From Erysipelotrichaceae bacterium (GTDB taxonomy: Bacteria; Bacillota_I; Bacilli_A; Erysipelotrichales; Coprobacillaceae): a stretch of 32,661 nucleotides of DNA. Below are positions 15,196 to 26,278 of this stretch, piece by piece; the first letter of the stretch is position 1, and the number at the start of each line of letters is the position of its first letter. The notes beneath the pieces were generated by a model that saw only the letters and a list, made by a program, of their open reading frames with translations, made no database searches and was not told the origin of the DNA. Location of the stretch: NCBI GenBank assembly GCA_021201655.1, contig JAJQEL010000052.1:1-32661 (forward strand), written 5' to 3'. The position numbers and the translations under genes are program-made.

Positions 15196-16542
15196 ATGAA
15201 TGTTTTAAAGAGAGATGTTGATTTGATAAATGGACCAATATTACAATCACTATTGATATTTATGATACCACTTTTGATATCCAATATATTCCAGCAATTA
15301 TATAATACATGTGATACCATGATTGTTGGGAATATTTTAGGTGATGTTTCTTTAGCCGCTATTGGTTCATGTACGTCTATATATGATTTATTGGTTGGTT
15401 TTGCATTAGGTATTGGTAATGGTTTGGCTATTGTGGCTGCGAGAAGTTTTGGCTCTAGCGATGAAACGTTGCTCAAAAAATCTGTCGCCAGTTCATTAGT
15501 AATCGGAATTGTTTCTTCAATAGTTATTAGTATTTTAGGTAGTTTGATTTTATACCCATTATTACAGTTGTTAGATACACCAGTTAAAATTATAGATGAA
15601 GCTTATAGTTATATTTCACTCATAGTTATATTTATAGTTGTTATGTTTGGATATAATTTGTGTGCAGCTATGATGAGAGCTATTGGTAATAGTTTTATAC
15701 CACTCGTATTTTTGATCATTTCATCATTATTAAATATTGGTTTAGATTTATTATTTATTGGTAGTTTTAATATGGGGATTAGAGGAGCTGCTATCGCAAC
15801 AGTAATTGCACAAGGTGTTTCGGTTATCCTTTGTGTGATTTATATATTAAAGAAAGTGCCTATTTTGATACCAAGTAAGAAACATTTTGTTTATGATAAA
15901 GATCTTTATAGAGAATTAATTACTCAAGGTTTTTCCATGGGTTTTATGAGTTCAATTGTTTCTGTAGCCTCTGTGATATTACAATATGGTATTAATAATT
16001 TGGGATATCTCATTATTGCCGGCCATACTGCTGCTAGAAAGCTATATATGTTTTTTAATTTGCCTTTTACGTCTATGGGATTGGCTGTGTCTACTTTTGT
16101 TTCGCAAAATAAAGGGGCTAATAATGTTGAACGTATAAAAAAAGGCATTAAAGTTGCTTATCTTTATGATGTTGTTTTGGCAGGTGTTGTGACGATTATA
16201 TTATGGTTTGGTGCTCGTAGTTTGGTACAATGGATTTCTGGATCGAGTGAGTCAGTTGTTTTAGAAAATGCGACATTATATCTTAGAGTAGTAGGTCCAT
16301 TTTATGCCGTGTTAGGCGTTTTAATGCAGACGAGGTATGCACTGCAGGGTATTGGTCAAAAGATGTTGCCACTTATTTCTAGTTGTATTGAATTAGTAGG
16401 TAAGATTATATTTGTATTGATATTTATACCTATGTTTGGTTATTTAGCAGTTATTTTTTGTGAACCAGTGATTTGGTGCTTTATGTGTGTACAACTTGTT
16501 TATAGTTTTTATACGAATGATTATATTAGAGGAAAAATATGA
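15196..16542 (+). CDS. MATE-family efflux pump (third copy)
   Basis: A 448-residue transporter with two six-helix lobes. The start region (GPILQSLLIFMIPLLISNIFQQLYNTCDTMIVGNILG) has the typical MATE helix-1 sequence, with the Asn/Gln/Asp residues that line the transport pathway. The start lies 1 nt after the DUF3237 stop, with SD GGAGAG. Its place between DUF3237, ABM and GH1 genes under a LysR regulator suggests export of a specific small metabolite, possibly an aglycone, rather than a broad drug role. The substrate cannot be seen from sequence. Confidence 0.9.
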   Translation: MNVLKRDVDLINGPILQSLLIFMIPLLISNIFQQLYNTCDTMIVGNILGDVSLAAIGSCTSIYDLLVGFALGIGNGLAIVAARSFGSSDETLLKKSVASSLVIGIVSSIVISILGSLILYPLLQLLDTPVKIIDEAYSYISLIVIFIVVMFGYNLCAAMMRAIGNSFIPLVFLIISSLLNIGLDLLFIGSFNMGIRGAAIATVIAQGVSVILCVIYILKKVPILIPSKKHFVYDKDLYRELITQGFSMGFMSSIVSVASVILQYGINNLGYLIIAGHTAARKLYMFFNLPFTSMGLAVSTFVSQNKGANNVERIKKGIKVAYLYDVVLAGVVTIILWFGARSLVQWISGSSESVVLENATLYLRVVGPFYAVLGVLMQTRYALQGIGQKMLPLISSCIELVGKIIFVLIFIPMFGYLAVIFCEPVIWCFMCVQLVYSFYTNDYIRGKI

Positions 16543-16564
16543 ATTTTGATGAAAAGGAGAACGT

Positions 16565-18254
<1,690 letters not shown>

Positions 18255-18255
<1 letters not shown>

Positions 18256-18281
18256 CGAAGAGATAAACTCTTCGTTTTTTC
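18255..18281 (+). terminator. Terminator of DUF3237-MATE-ABM-GH1 operon
   Basis: ACGAAGAG (18255-18262) pairs with CTCTTCGT (18268-18275) over a 5-nt ATAAA loop, followed by a T run. Confidence 0.88.
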
Positions 18282-18310
18282 TTGAAAACACTTTCATTAT
18301 CATATAGAAT
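18282..18310 (+). promoter_or_regulatory. Promoter of second GH1 gene with cre-like site over the -35
   Basis: TTGAAA (18282-18287) and TAGAAT (18305-18310) have a 17-bp spacer. Bases 18283-18296 read TGAAAACACTTTCA, which matches the CcpA cre consensus (TGWAANCGNTNWCA) at all but one core position and has TGAAA/TTTCA symmetry. A repressor there would cover the -35, as expected for glucose repression of a beta-glucosidase. Confidence 0.7.
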
Positions 18311-18335
18311 AGAGATATACGAGGAGGAAATATAA

Positions 18336-19755
<1,420 letters not shown>

Positions 19756-19757
<2 letters not shown>

Positions 19758-19779
19758 AAGAGTTAAACTCTTCTTTTTG
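19756..19779 (+). terminator. Terminator of second GH1 gene
   Basis: AGAAGAG (19756-19762) pairs with CTCTTCT (19768-19774) around TTAAA, followed by T residues. It resembles the terminator of the first GH1 gene in stem and loop. Confidence 0.8.
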
Positions 19780-19788
19780 TTTGTTATA

Positions 19789-19797
19789 TGATATAAT
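19789..19797 (+). promoter_or_regulatory. Extended -10 promoter of GNAT gene
   Basis: TGA-TATAAT at 19789-19797; the SD GGGGTGA starts at 19803. No -35 seen. Confidence 0.5.
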
Positions 19798-19814
19798 ACT
19801 TTGGGGTGACTAAG

Positions 19815-20306
19815 ATGATTGAATTTAAAGATTATAGTGATAAAGATATAGAACTTATGAAAGATGCCTGGAATGATGTGTTAGAAGATGGTGTAGCTTT
19901 CCCAGGATTAGATTTATATACGAAAGATTCATTTAAAGAATATCTTCTCCAACAATCCAAAGTAACTTGCATGGTTGATTTTGATGTATTATTAGGTTAT
20001 TATATTATTCATCCGAATAATATTGGCCGATGCTCACACATAGCTAATGCTTCTTATGTGATGTTAAAGCCAAGTAGAGGAAAACATTTAGGTAAAACAT
20101 TAGTTAAACAATCATTGATAGATGCTAAGAATTTAGGTTTTAAAGGAATGCAATATAATGCTGTGGTTGCTAACAATGAAAAAGCTTTACATATTTATGA
20201 TAGCTTAGGATTTATAAGAGTGGGTATCATACCAAAAGGCTTCTTGTTGAAAAATGGTACCTATAGCGATATGTATGTCATGTATAAGGGATTAGATGAT
20301 ATCTAA
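19815..20306 (+). CDS. GNAT-family N-acetyltransferase
   Basis: A protein of 163 residues from ATG 19815 (SD GGGGTGA at 19803). The GTG at 19806 lies within the SD and is rejected. The fold has the acetyl-CoA pyrophosphate loop in the segment VMLKPSRGKHLGKTLVKQSL (Q/R-x2-G-x-G/A-like, here RGKHLG) and the late NNEKALHIYDSLGF motif, typical of GNAT enzymes. The substrate, an amine-bearing small molecule or protein N-terminus, is unknown. It is monocistronic, ended by a terminator hairpin overlapping the stop. Confidence 0.88.
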   Translation: MIEFKDYSDKDIELMKDAWNDVLEDGVAFPGLDLYTKDSFKEYLLQQSKVTCMVDFDVLLGYYIIHPNNIGRCSHIANASYVMLKPSRGKHLGKTLVKQSLIDAKNLGFKGMQYNAVVANNEKALHIYDSLGFIRVGIIPKGFLLKNGTYSDMYVMYKGLDDI

Positions 20307-20313
20307 TCCTTTT
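20289..20313 (+). terminator. Terminator of GNAT gene
   Basis: GGATTAGAT (20289-20297) pairs with ATCTAATCC (20301-20309) over a 3-nt loop, followed by TTTT. The stop codon is in the 3' arm. Confidence 0.75.
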
Positions 20314-20348
20314 CATTTATAAAATCAATACCATTTTTTTAGATTATA

Positions 20349-20357
20349 TGTTATATT
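20349..20357 (+). promoter_or_regulatory. Extended -10 promoter of thioredoxin-like lipoprotein gene
   Basis: TGT-TATATT at 20349-20357; the SD AGAAGGTGA begins at 20364. Confidence 0.45.
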
Positions 20358-20376
20358 GTTGTAAGAAGGTGATCCT

Positions 20377-20889
20377 ATGAAAAGAATAATAATATGTATA
20401 TTAAGCTTGTTGATATTATTAGGTTGCTCATCGACTGAAGCAGCAACAACCTTAGAAATTACAGGAATTGTAGAAATAGAATATGAAGAGTTAATACAAA
20501 ATTTAAATTCAAATGTTAAATTCTTATTATATATTGGTAGACCTGATTGTGGTGATTGTCAAACATTCTATCCTTATTTAGAGGAATATATTGAAGAACA
20601 CGAGGGTACAGGTATTTATTATCTTAATATTAAAGCATTTAGAGATGCTGCTAAAGCTGACGGGGCCAGTGATGAGGAAATTGAATTTTATGAAAATCTC
20701 TATACTGAACTGAATTTTGATTGGACACCTACCATTCATGTTGTCGAAAACGGTCAATTTACAGCTACATACCAATATTTAGATGAAGACTATTATGAAA
20801 TAGAAGATAGAGAAGAACAAATACAACGTAAACAGGAATTCTTAGATGAATTTGAAACGTTTATGGATGATTACTTTAAGGAGGCATGA
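20377..20889 (+). CDS. Thioredoxin-fold lipoprotein (bacteriocin-transport accessory-like)
   Basis: A 170-residue protein. The N-terminus is a lipoprotein signal with the lipobox LLGC (Cys17). The mature part has a thioredoxin fold: CGDC (Cys58, Cys61) in YIGRPDCGDCQTFYP and a cis-proline loop DWTPTIHVVENG. It resembles the PedC/Bta thioredoxin-like family, thought to help disulfide handling outside the membrane. No bacteriocin genes are nearby, so a general extracellular redox role is as likely. It overlaps or abuts the zinc-ribbon protein gene, whose SD lies in its last codons. Confidence 0.82.
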   Translation: MKRIIICILSLLILLGCSSTEAATTLEITGIVEIEYEELIQNLNSNVKFLLYIGRPDCGDCQTFYPYLEEYIEEHEGTGIYYLNIKAFRDAAKADGASDEEIEFYENLYTELNFDWTPTIHVVENGQFTATYQYLDEDYYEIEDREEQIQRKQEFLDEFETFMDDYFKEA

Positions 20890-20891
20890 CA

Positions 20892-21680
20892 ATGAAAAAA
20901 TGTCCAAGATGTGGCAAAGAAATCCACGAAGGTGAAAAATATTGCCTTCATTGTGGTTTAGATTTAGAAAGTGGTTATAAAAAGCCAAGAAGAGGTGGAA
21001 AATTAGGCTTGTATGGACCTTGGATACTTATATTTATTGGTATATTTGGTATCATGTTTTATCAGGCTTTTAATGCAACAACTTCTATTATCTCTTCAAC
21101 AACTGAAACAAGTGCTTTAGAAGATATATCAGAAGATAGTGCTACGTATATCCTGGATAGTTATGATACGCTTGCTGATTTTCAAAATGCTTATAGTAAT
21201 GCTAGTGATTATGTGAGTGATATTGTAGCTTATGAAGAAACATTAAGCGATTATACATTAAATAAAGTATATTCTATTACTGTCTATGATAATTATAATA
21301 TTGCTTTTGAACTTGATTATTCAGTTATCATCAATGATAACTTAACATTAAAAATAAATAGAAGTTATGATCGTGCACATAGTTATAATGATGAAACCAT
21401 TACTTTAAAGAAAACAGGTTTATCATCATTTGATGAATTATTACTCACTGCAGATGAATTAGCCATTATTCAAAAATATCATAGTGATACATCCACAATA
21501 GAAACCATGATAAGTAATATCACTGCTAGAGAAGAAGAATTTGAAAGCAAAAAAGAAACATTAGGACATTATGGTTTGGGTGAATATGAAGATGGATCTT
21601 CATATGTTATCCATCGTAATGGTACTAGTTACTATATAATTGTCAAAGATGGCTTTACAGCTGATGATTATATTTCTTAA
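20892..21680 (+). CDS. Zinc-ribbon membrane protein of unknown function
   Basis: A protein of 262 residues. It starts with a zinc ribbon (CPRCGKEIHEGEKYCLHCG; Cys4, Cys7, Cys18, Cys21), followed by a basic linker, one transmembrane helix (~43-62) and a ~200-residue extracytoplasmic region rich in Asp, Ser and Thr. ATG at 20892 is favoured over 20886, which is too close to the AAGGAGG SD. It is cotranscribed with the thioredoxin-like lipoprotein, which may act on it or alongside it. The C-terminal region has no recognised domain. Confidence 0.75.
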   Translation: MKKCPRCGKEIHEGEKYCLHCGLDLESGYKKPRRGGKLGLYGPWILIFIGIFGIMFYQAFNATTSIISSTTETSALEDISEDSATYILDSYDTLADFQNAYSNASDYVSDIVAYEETLSDYTLNKVYSITVYDNYNIAFELDYSVIINDNLTLKINRSYDRAHSYNDETITLKKTGLSSFDELLLTADELAIIQKYHSDTSTIETMISNITAREEEFESKKETLGHYGLGEYEDGSSYVIHRNGTSYYIIVKDGFTADDYIS

Positions 21681-21699
21681 GAGGTTAACACCTCTTTTT
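21679..21699 (+). terminator. Terminator of lipoprotein/zinc-ribbon operon
   Basis: AAGAGGT (21679-21685) and ACCTCTT (21690-21696) form a stem with a TAAC loop and a following TTT. The convergent gene's stop at 21685-21687 lies in it. Confidence 0.65.
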
Positions 21700-22413
21700 A
21701 ATTTGCTTGAGTGCTGTATATTTGCATACGCTAGTTATGGGATTATTTTCATTTAAATGATCAATGTTTTGTATCATTTGAGCTTTAATTTCTTGAGGTA
21801 ATGGTATATCTTTAATAATAGTATTTTGATATAATTTTTCTAATCTAGGACTAGATGTTAATCTTTCATTTTGCTTAGTTGCTTCAATAATTTCTAAATT
21901 TATATGATATATAAACTTATCTTCATTCATTTGCGAGAATCGTTCAATCATTTTTACTTTCTTAATAATATCTTGAACAAATCTGGCAATTTCAGCTTCT
22001 AAACTTATATTTTTTGCAGGAACTTTCGCAAATACATCTTTTAGTTCATTATCTAATTCTTTGGTAATTTGAATATGGCATTCATCTATTTGATATTCAA
22101 TAATCGTTCTAGCTAAATCTTCATCACTTATCAATATTCCTTTATCCTCTAAATATTGATGTAATACTTTCTTACCTGCTTCACCATAAACAGGAAAATA
22201 ACAACTACTTAAACATGTAAGTACTTCAGCTTTATCTTCATAAGCATTTAATACACGTGCAAGTCTACCTGCTAAAGTTCTTGCGGATAGTTGATAAGGC
22301 ATTTCACTTATATGATTTCCATAATCAAACTTTGATTGTAATGATTTGTATATCGGCATAAATGAAATCAATGTATTCAATTCTTCATAATATTCTTGTA
22401 ATTCTTTGTCCAT
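21685..22413 (-). CDS. Protein of unknown function, degenerate HD-domain (dGTPase-like) candidate
   Basis: A 242-residue protein from ATG 22413 (AGGAGG SD), rejecting the upstream in-frame ATG at 22437. It is mostly helical. Residues 45-53 (RTLAGRLAR) and 66-84 (TCLSSCYFPVYGEAGKKVL) line up by eye with the RTRLTHS and HDIGHPPFGHAGE blocks of dGTP triphosphohydrolases, but the metal-binding His/Asp residues are replaced. I read it as a possible catalytically dead HD-family relative, and that is an inference from short motifs. It is divergent from a Cof-type HAD gene, with a dyad between. Confidence 0.55.
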   Translation of the reverse strand: MDKELQEYYEELNTLISFMPIYKSLQSKFDYGNHISEMPYQLSARTLAGRLARVLNAYEDKAEVLTCLSSCYFPVYGEAGKKVLHQYLEDKGILISDEDLARTIIEYQIDECHIQITKELDNELKDVFAKVPAKNISLEAEIARFVQDIIKKVKMIERFSQMNEDKFIYHINLEIIEATKQNERLTSSPRLEKLYQNTIIKDIPLPQEIKAQMIQNIDHLNENNPITSVCKYTALKQIKKRC

Positions 22414-22438
22414 GGATATTCCTCCTGTTATTATCAAA

Positions 22439-22467
22439 ATAGTATCAAATCTTTTTTATTAAGTAAA
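22439..22467 (-). promoter_or_regulatory. Promoter of HD-like gene
   Basis: On the minus strand TTTACT (22467-22462) and TACTAT (22444-22439) are 17 bp apart, and TGA before the -10 makes it extended. The dyad at 22464-22481 overlaps its -35. Confidence 0.5.
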
Positions 22468-22481
22468 GTTCATAAACTTTA
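22464..22481. promoter_or_regulatory. Dyad between HD-like and HAD genes
   Basis: TAAAGTT (22464-22470) and AACTTTA (22475-22481) are exact reverse complements around CATA. The site overlaps the -35 of the minus-strand gene and lies 30 bp upstream of the extended -10 of the plus-strand gene. Confidence 0.4.
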
Positions 22482-22510
22482 TGAGAATTATTTTATTGGC
22501 TTTAATTTTT

Positions 22511-22519
22511 TGTTATAAT
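22511..22519 (+). promoter_or_regulatory. Extended -10 promoter of Cof-type HAD gene
   Basis: TGT-TATAAT at 22511-22519; the SD AGGAGG starts at 22524. Confidence 0.55.
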
Positions 22520-22535
22520 GTCTAGGAGGTGGCTT

Positions 22536-23315
22536 ATGTTATTATTTAGTGATTTAGATGGTACTTTAATTGATGAACATCAACAATTATCAGATATCAA
22601 TAGACAAAAAATGTATCAACTACAAGATAATGGTCATCAGATTGTTATATGTACAGGTAGAAATATACTAGAAATGATACCAACTATTCAAATGTTAGAT
22701 TTACCATTTGACTATCTAGTTTTAAACAATGGTGCGCATATCTTAAATCAACAATTAGAAACGCTCTATGAAAAAGTCATTGATAAGAATATTGGAATTG
22801 ATATACTAAATCATACAATGACTTATCAACATATGTGGTCATACTTTAGCGATGGTCATATTAACTTAGCGTATAAAGATGGTATCACTTATGATCATGC
22901 AATTATTGGACAACCACCTATTGATAAAGATTATAAACAAGCATATCAAAAAGTTGATCATTATCAAATCATATGTTTTAATCAAGATAATCATCAAATA
23001 GATGAAGCGCAAATATGTTATGATTATGTTATGAATCATTATAGTGATTATGTAGAAGCTTATTTTAATACATACTTTGTGGATGTTGTACCAAAAGGAT
23101 GCTCTAAGGGTCATGGTATGAAAGAATTATTAAATATCATTGATTATCATGGTGATACATATGCGATAGGTGATTCATATAATGATATACCTATGTTACA
23201 ACAAGCCACTTATGGTTATACATTTGATAAAGTTAATCAAGATATACAAAAACATGCTTATAAAATTATTCATGATTTTTATAAAATCATAGATGATATG
23301 TTAGGGGGAATATAA
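22536..23315 (+). CDS. Cof-type HAD-IIB phosphatase
   Basis: The 259-residue protein matches Cof/YidA-like sugar or nucleotide phosphatases. Motif I is FSDLDGTLID near the N-terminus, followed by CTGRN (motif II, Thr/Ser), a C2 cap, a lysine in the PKGCSKGHGM segment (motif III) and GDSYNDIPML (motif IV). The start is ATG 22536 after a strong AGGAGGTGG; an upstream GTG-like start runs through this SD. The stop codon is followed directly by the ATG of hisC, so the two are cotranscribed. Possibly it dephosphorylates a small sugar phosphate, or a histidinol phosphate-like compound, but the latter is speculation. Confidence 0.87.
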   Translation: MLLFSDLDGTLIDEHQQLSDINRQKMYQLQDNGHQIVICTGRNILEMIPTIQMLDLPFDYLVLNNGAHILNQQLETLYEKVIDKNIGIDILNHTMTYQHMWSYFSDGHINLAYKDGITYDHAIIGQPPIDKDYKQAYQKVDHYQIICFNQDNHQIDEAQICYDYVMNHYSDYVEAYFNTYFVDVVPKGCSKGHGMKELLNIIDYHGDTYAIGDSYNDIPMLQQATYGYTFDKVNQDIQKHAYKIIHDFYKIIDDMLGGI

Positions 23316-24365
23316 ATGAGCTGGCAAGATAAATTAAGAAACGTGGAACCTTATGTTGCAGGGGAACAACCAAAGATTGATAACCTCATTAAACTTAATA
23401 CAAATGAAAATCCCTATAGTCCAGGATTAAAGGTTAAACAAGCAATTAGTGATTTTAATAGTGATAAATTAAATTTATATCCAAATGCTGATGCTGATGA
23501 ATTAAAACATGCATTAGCTTTATATCATCAATTAGATGATCATCAAATTTTTATTGGTAATGGTTCTGATGAGGTATTAGCTTTAACCTTTTTAACATGT
23601 TTTAATGGTACTGATCCATTATTATTTCCCGATATTACTTATTCATTCTATCCAGTATATTGTGAATTATATGGGATTGATTATAAAGAAATATCTTTAA
23701 ATGATAACTTTGAAATAGTTAAGGAAGATTATTATCAACCTAATTGTGGTATTATTTTCCCTAATCCTAATGCTCCTACAGGTAATTTGGTAAGTATTGA
23801 TTTTATTGAAGATATTTTAAAAAATAATACTGATAGTATTGTAGTGATAGATGAAGCTTATATAGATTTTGGCGGTGAAAGTGCTAAAGAATTATTAAAG
23901 AAGTATGATAATTTATTAATTATTCAAACATTCTCTAAGTTTAGATCTTTAGCAGGTATTCGTCTAGGTGTAGCTTTAGGTAATAGAGAGATTATTTCTA
24001 AGTTATATGATGTGAAGAATTCTTTTAACTCTTATCCAATTGATCGTTTGGCTCAGGTGATTGGTAAAGCAAGTGTTGAAGATAGTAATTATATTAAAGA
24101 AAATGCCAAAAAGATTATCAATACTAGAGAATATACAAAGACTGAATTGAAGAAATTAGGATTTATGATGACAGATTCTTATTCTAACTTTATCTTTGTT
24201 AAACATCCTGATTACGATGCTAATGTACTTTTTAAACAGCTAAGAGAAAACAAAATATTAGTGAGACATTTTTCTAAAGATAGAATAGATCAATATTTAC
24301 GTATTACCATTGGTACTAAGCAACAAATGGAAACATTAGTAGAAACATTAAAGAAGATATTATAA
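23316..24365 (+). CDS. hisC: Histidinol-phosphate/aromatic aminotransferase (HisC family)
   Basis: A 349-residue PLP-dependent type I aminotransferase. Motifs: NGSDEVL, NPNAPTGN, DEAYIDF and FSKFRSLAGIRLG with the PLP-binding Lys208. It fits HisC-type enzymes, which use histidinol phosphate or aromatic 2-oxo acids. No other his genes are near, so the in vivo substrate could be tyrosine/phenylalanine precursors. The gene starts immediately after the HAD phosphatase stop with a GGGGGA SD, so it is in the same transcript. The end is at a bidirectional terminator shared with fbp. Confidence 0.86.
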   Translation: MSWQDKLRNVEPYVAGEQPKIDNLIKLNTNENPYSPGLKVKQAISDFNSDKLNLYPNADADELKHALALYHQLDDHQIFIGNGSDEVLALTFLTCFNGTDPLLFPDITYSFYPVYCELYGIDYKEISLNDNFEIVKEDYYQPNCGIIFPNPNAPTGNLVSIDFIEDILKNNTDSIVVIDEAYIDFGGESAKELLKKYDNLLIIQTFSKFRSLAGIRLGVALGNREIISKLYDVKNSFNSYPIDRLAQVIGKASVEDSNYIKENAKKIINTREYTKTELKKLGFMMTDSYSNFIFVKHPDYDANVLFKQLRENKILVRHFSKDRIDQYLRITIGTKQQMETLVETLKKIL

Positions 24366-24390
24366 AAAGCAATTCGTTACGAATTGCTTT
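24366..24390. terminator. Bidirectional terminator between hisC and fbp
   Basis: AAAGCAATTCG (24366-24376) and CGAATTGCTTT (24380-24390) form an 11-bp stem around TTA. It is followed by T residues on the plus strand and preceded by A residues, so it can end the long fru operon too. Confidence 0.85.
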
Positions 24391-26278
24391 CTTTAATATC
24401 TCCTTTTTGATAGCATAGAAGTAATTGATTAAGATCTTCTAGTTGAAGTTGAAGTTTTTTTCCTACATCACAATTTCTATTTTTGATACGTGGAAATGTT
24501 TCAATAATTTCTACTTCAGGTGTTAAACACATAAGTCCTTGCTTTACTAAAATATTGTATGGTTGATGCTTGGCCAGTTGTATATGTTGTGAATCATAGA
24601 TAAGCGTATATCCTGAAATACCTGTTTTTTCATGATAGGCTTTGGATAATCCACCATCTATAACATATAAACGTCCATTAGCTTTTATCGGACTTTCACC
24701 ATTTTTTATTTTAACTGGCACATGACCATTAATGATATGTCCATCCTTTATACCAAAATTATGTAAAATCATTTGACATGTTTCTTCTTTTTGACTCCAT
24801 ATATAATAAGGATTCATCATTTCCTGACATAATTCTGGACTGTCAAGAAAATATTTTTCAAATATGCATAATTTACTTTTACCAAATAAAGGAGAAAAAT
24901 CTGATCCCCATAAAAAATACATCATGTCAATGGCTTCATTATCATGATTGAAATAGGCATTAATAATGATTTCTTCAATTTTATCCAATAGTGCTTTACC
25001 TTTTAGTTTTTGATGATTAATGTTTATTTCTTGAAATTTTCCTTTTTCATTCATAGGAATACAACCGTGAAACAATAAATTATTATTCATGATGGTATAC
25101 ATTTGACCATTTTGATATAGATATTTTATATGTTCGTGAAGATGTTTGCTATGTATAAAAGACGATTTTAAACTATTCATAACTTCTTTTTCTTCTTGAG
25201 TTAATTCTAATGGGGATAATGGATTGACGGTTGGTAAATTTGTATCTTTAAGATAATATTTTATATCTTGATGTATTAATGAATAGTCATTAAATTGAAT
25301 ATGTGTTAACCAATTATAGTGATGATACATAGGATATTTTTCGATAAGTTGTCCTTCTAACTTAAGTTGAATGATGGTGATAGCTTTATGCATTTTGGCA
25401 ATAATATGAGGACTTACATAATCAAAGTAGTTTGTATCATATTGATAAGGTAAGAAAGAAGTACATGAATCATCTTTATAGGTTATTTTGGCAAAATCAC
25501 ATAATGCCCTTAGGTTTATGCCATAACCATTTTCTAGTAAATCCAAATTATTATAATTGAGAGATATGCGTATAACATTAGCGATTAATGCCTGATTGCC
25601 ACAAGCTGCACCCATCCATGAAACATCATGATTACCCCATTGGATATCAACTTGATTGTATTTCATGAGTTCATCTATAATGAAATCTGGTCTCGGACCT
25701 CTATCAAAAATATCACCAATAATATGTATATGATCAATACAAATATTTTTAATGAATTGACATAATGCCTGAATCAAAGGAACAGCTTGATTGATAGATA
25801 AAATCATTTGAATCATATCATGATAATATTCATTGATATATGAATTATCATGGAAACAAAGGAGCTCTTCAATAATGGTAACATATTCTAAAGGAATCTT
25901 TTTTCTTATTTTAGATTGCGTATATTTAGCTGAACAAAATTTAGCAATGGCTATAAGATAATTGATTAATTGTTCATAATCTTCTTTAGGATACGAAGCT
26001 AGATGTTCTTTTGGATAATAAATAACATGAGCTAACTTTTGTCTTTGTATTTCTGTTAATTCATCACTATATAATAAATCAATTTTATTTTTAATAACAC
26101 CCGAAGCACTATGAAGTAGATGATTAAATGCATCATATTCACCATGTAAGTCGCTAAAAAAGAATTCTGTACCTTTAGGGAGGGTTAAAATAGTACTTAT
26201 ATTAATCATTTCTTTTTTAACTTCTTGAATGTTGGGATATTCTTTTGATAATAATTGTAAATATTTGTTAGTGTTCAT
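24377..26278 (-). CDS. fbp: Fructose-1,6-bisphosphatase class III
   Basis: A 633-residue enzyme, of the length of Firmicute class III FBPases (about 640-670). It shows calcineurin-type metal motifs: FSDLHGEYDAF (Asp43/His45), GDIFDRGPRPD and WGNHDVSWMGA. It converts FBP to F6P. It is the last gene of the fruK-fruA-rpiA-Gfo-fbp transcript and begins directly after the upstream stop with little SD, so translation is probably coupled. In fructose-grown cells carbon enters as FBP, so this activity can supply F6P for cell wall and pentose phosphate synthesis. Presence in this operon is a striking arrangement. Confidence 0.93.
   Translation of the reverse strand: MNTNKYLQLLSKEYPNIQEVKKEMINISTILTLPKGTEFFFSDLHGEYDAFNHLLHSASGVIKNKIDLLYSDELTEIQRQKLAHVIYYPKEHLASYPKEDYEQLINYLIAIAKFCSAKYTQSKIRKKIPLEYVTIIEELLCFHDNSYINEYYHDMIQMILSINQAVPLIQALCQFIKNICIDHIHIIGDIFDRGPRPDFIIDELMKYNQVDIQWGNHDVSWMGAACGNQALIANVIRISLNYNNLDLLENGYGINLRALCDFAKITYKDDSCTSFLPYQYDTNYFDYVSPHIIAKMHKAITIIQLKLEGQLIEKYPMYHHYNWLTHIQFNDYSLIHQDIKYYLKDTNLPTVNPLSPLELTQEEKEVMNSLKSSFIHSKHLHEHIKYLYQNGQMYTIMNNNLLFHGCIPMNEKGKFQEININHQKLKGKALLDKIEEIIINAYFNHDNEAIDMMYFLWGSDFSPLFGKSKLCIFEKYFLDSPELCQEMMNPYYIWSQKEETCQMILHNFGIKDGHIINGHVPVKIKNGESPIKANGRLYVIDGGLSKAYHEKTGISGYTLIYDSQHIQLAKHQPYNILVKQGLMCLTPEVEIIETFPRIKNRNCDVGKKLQLQLEDLNQLLLCYQKGDIKESNS

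Noticed and set aside
15162-15476. 104-codon minus-strand ORF over the third MATE gene start
   Set aside because: Antisense to a clearly coding region, no SD.
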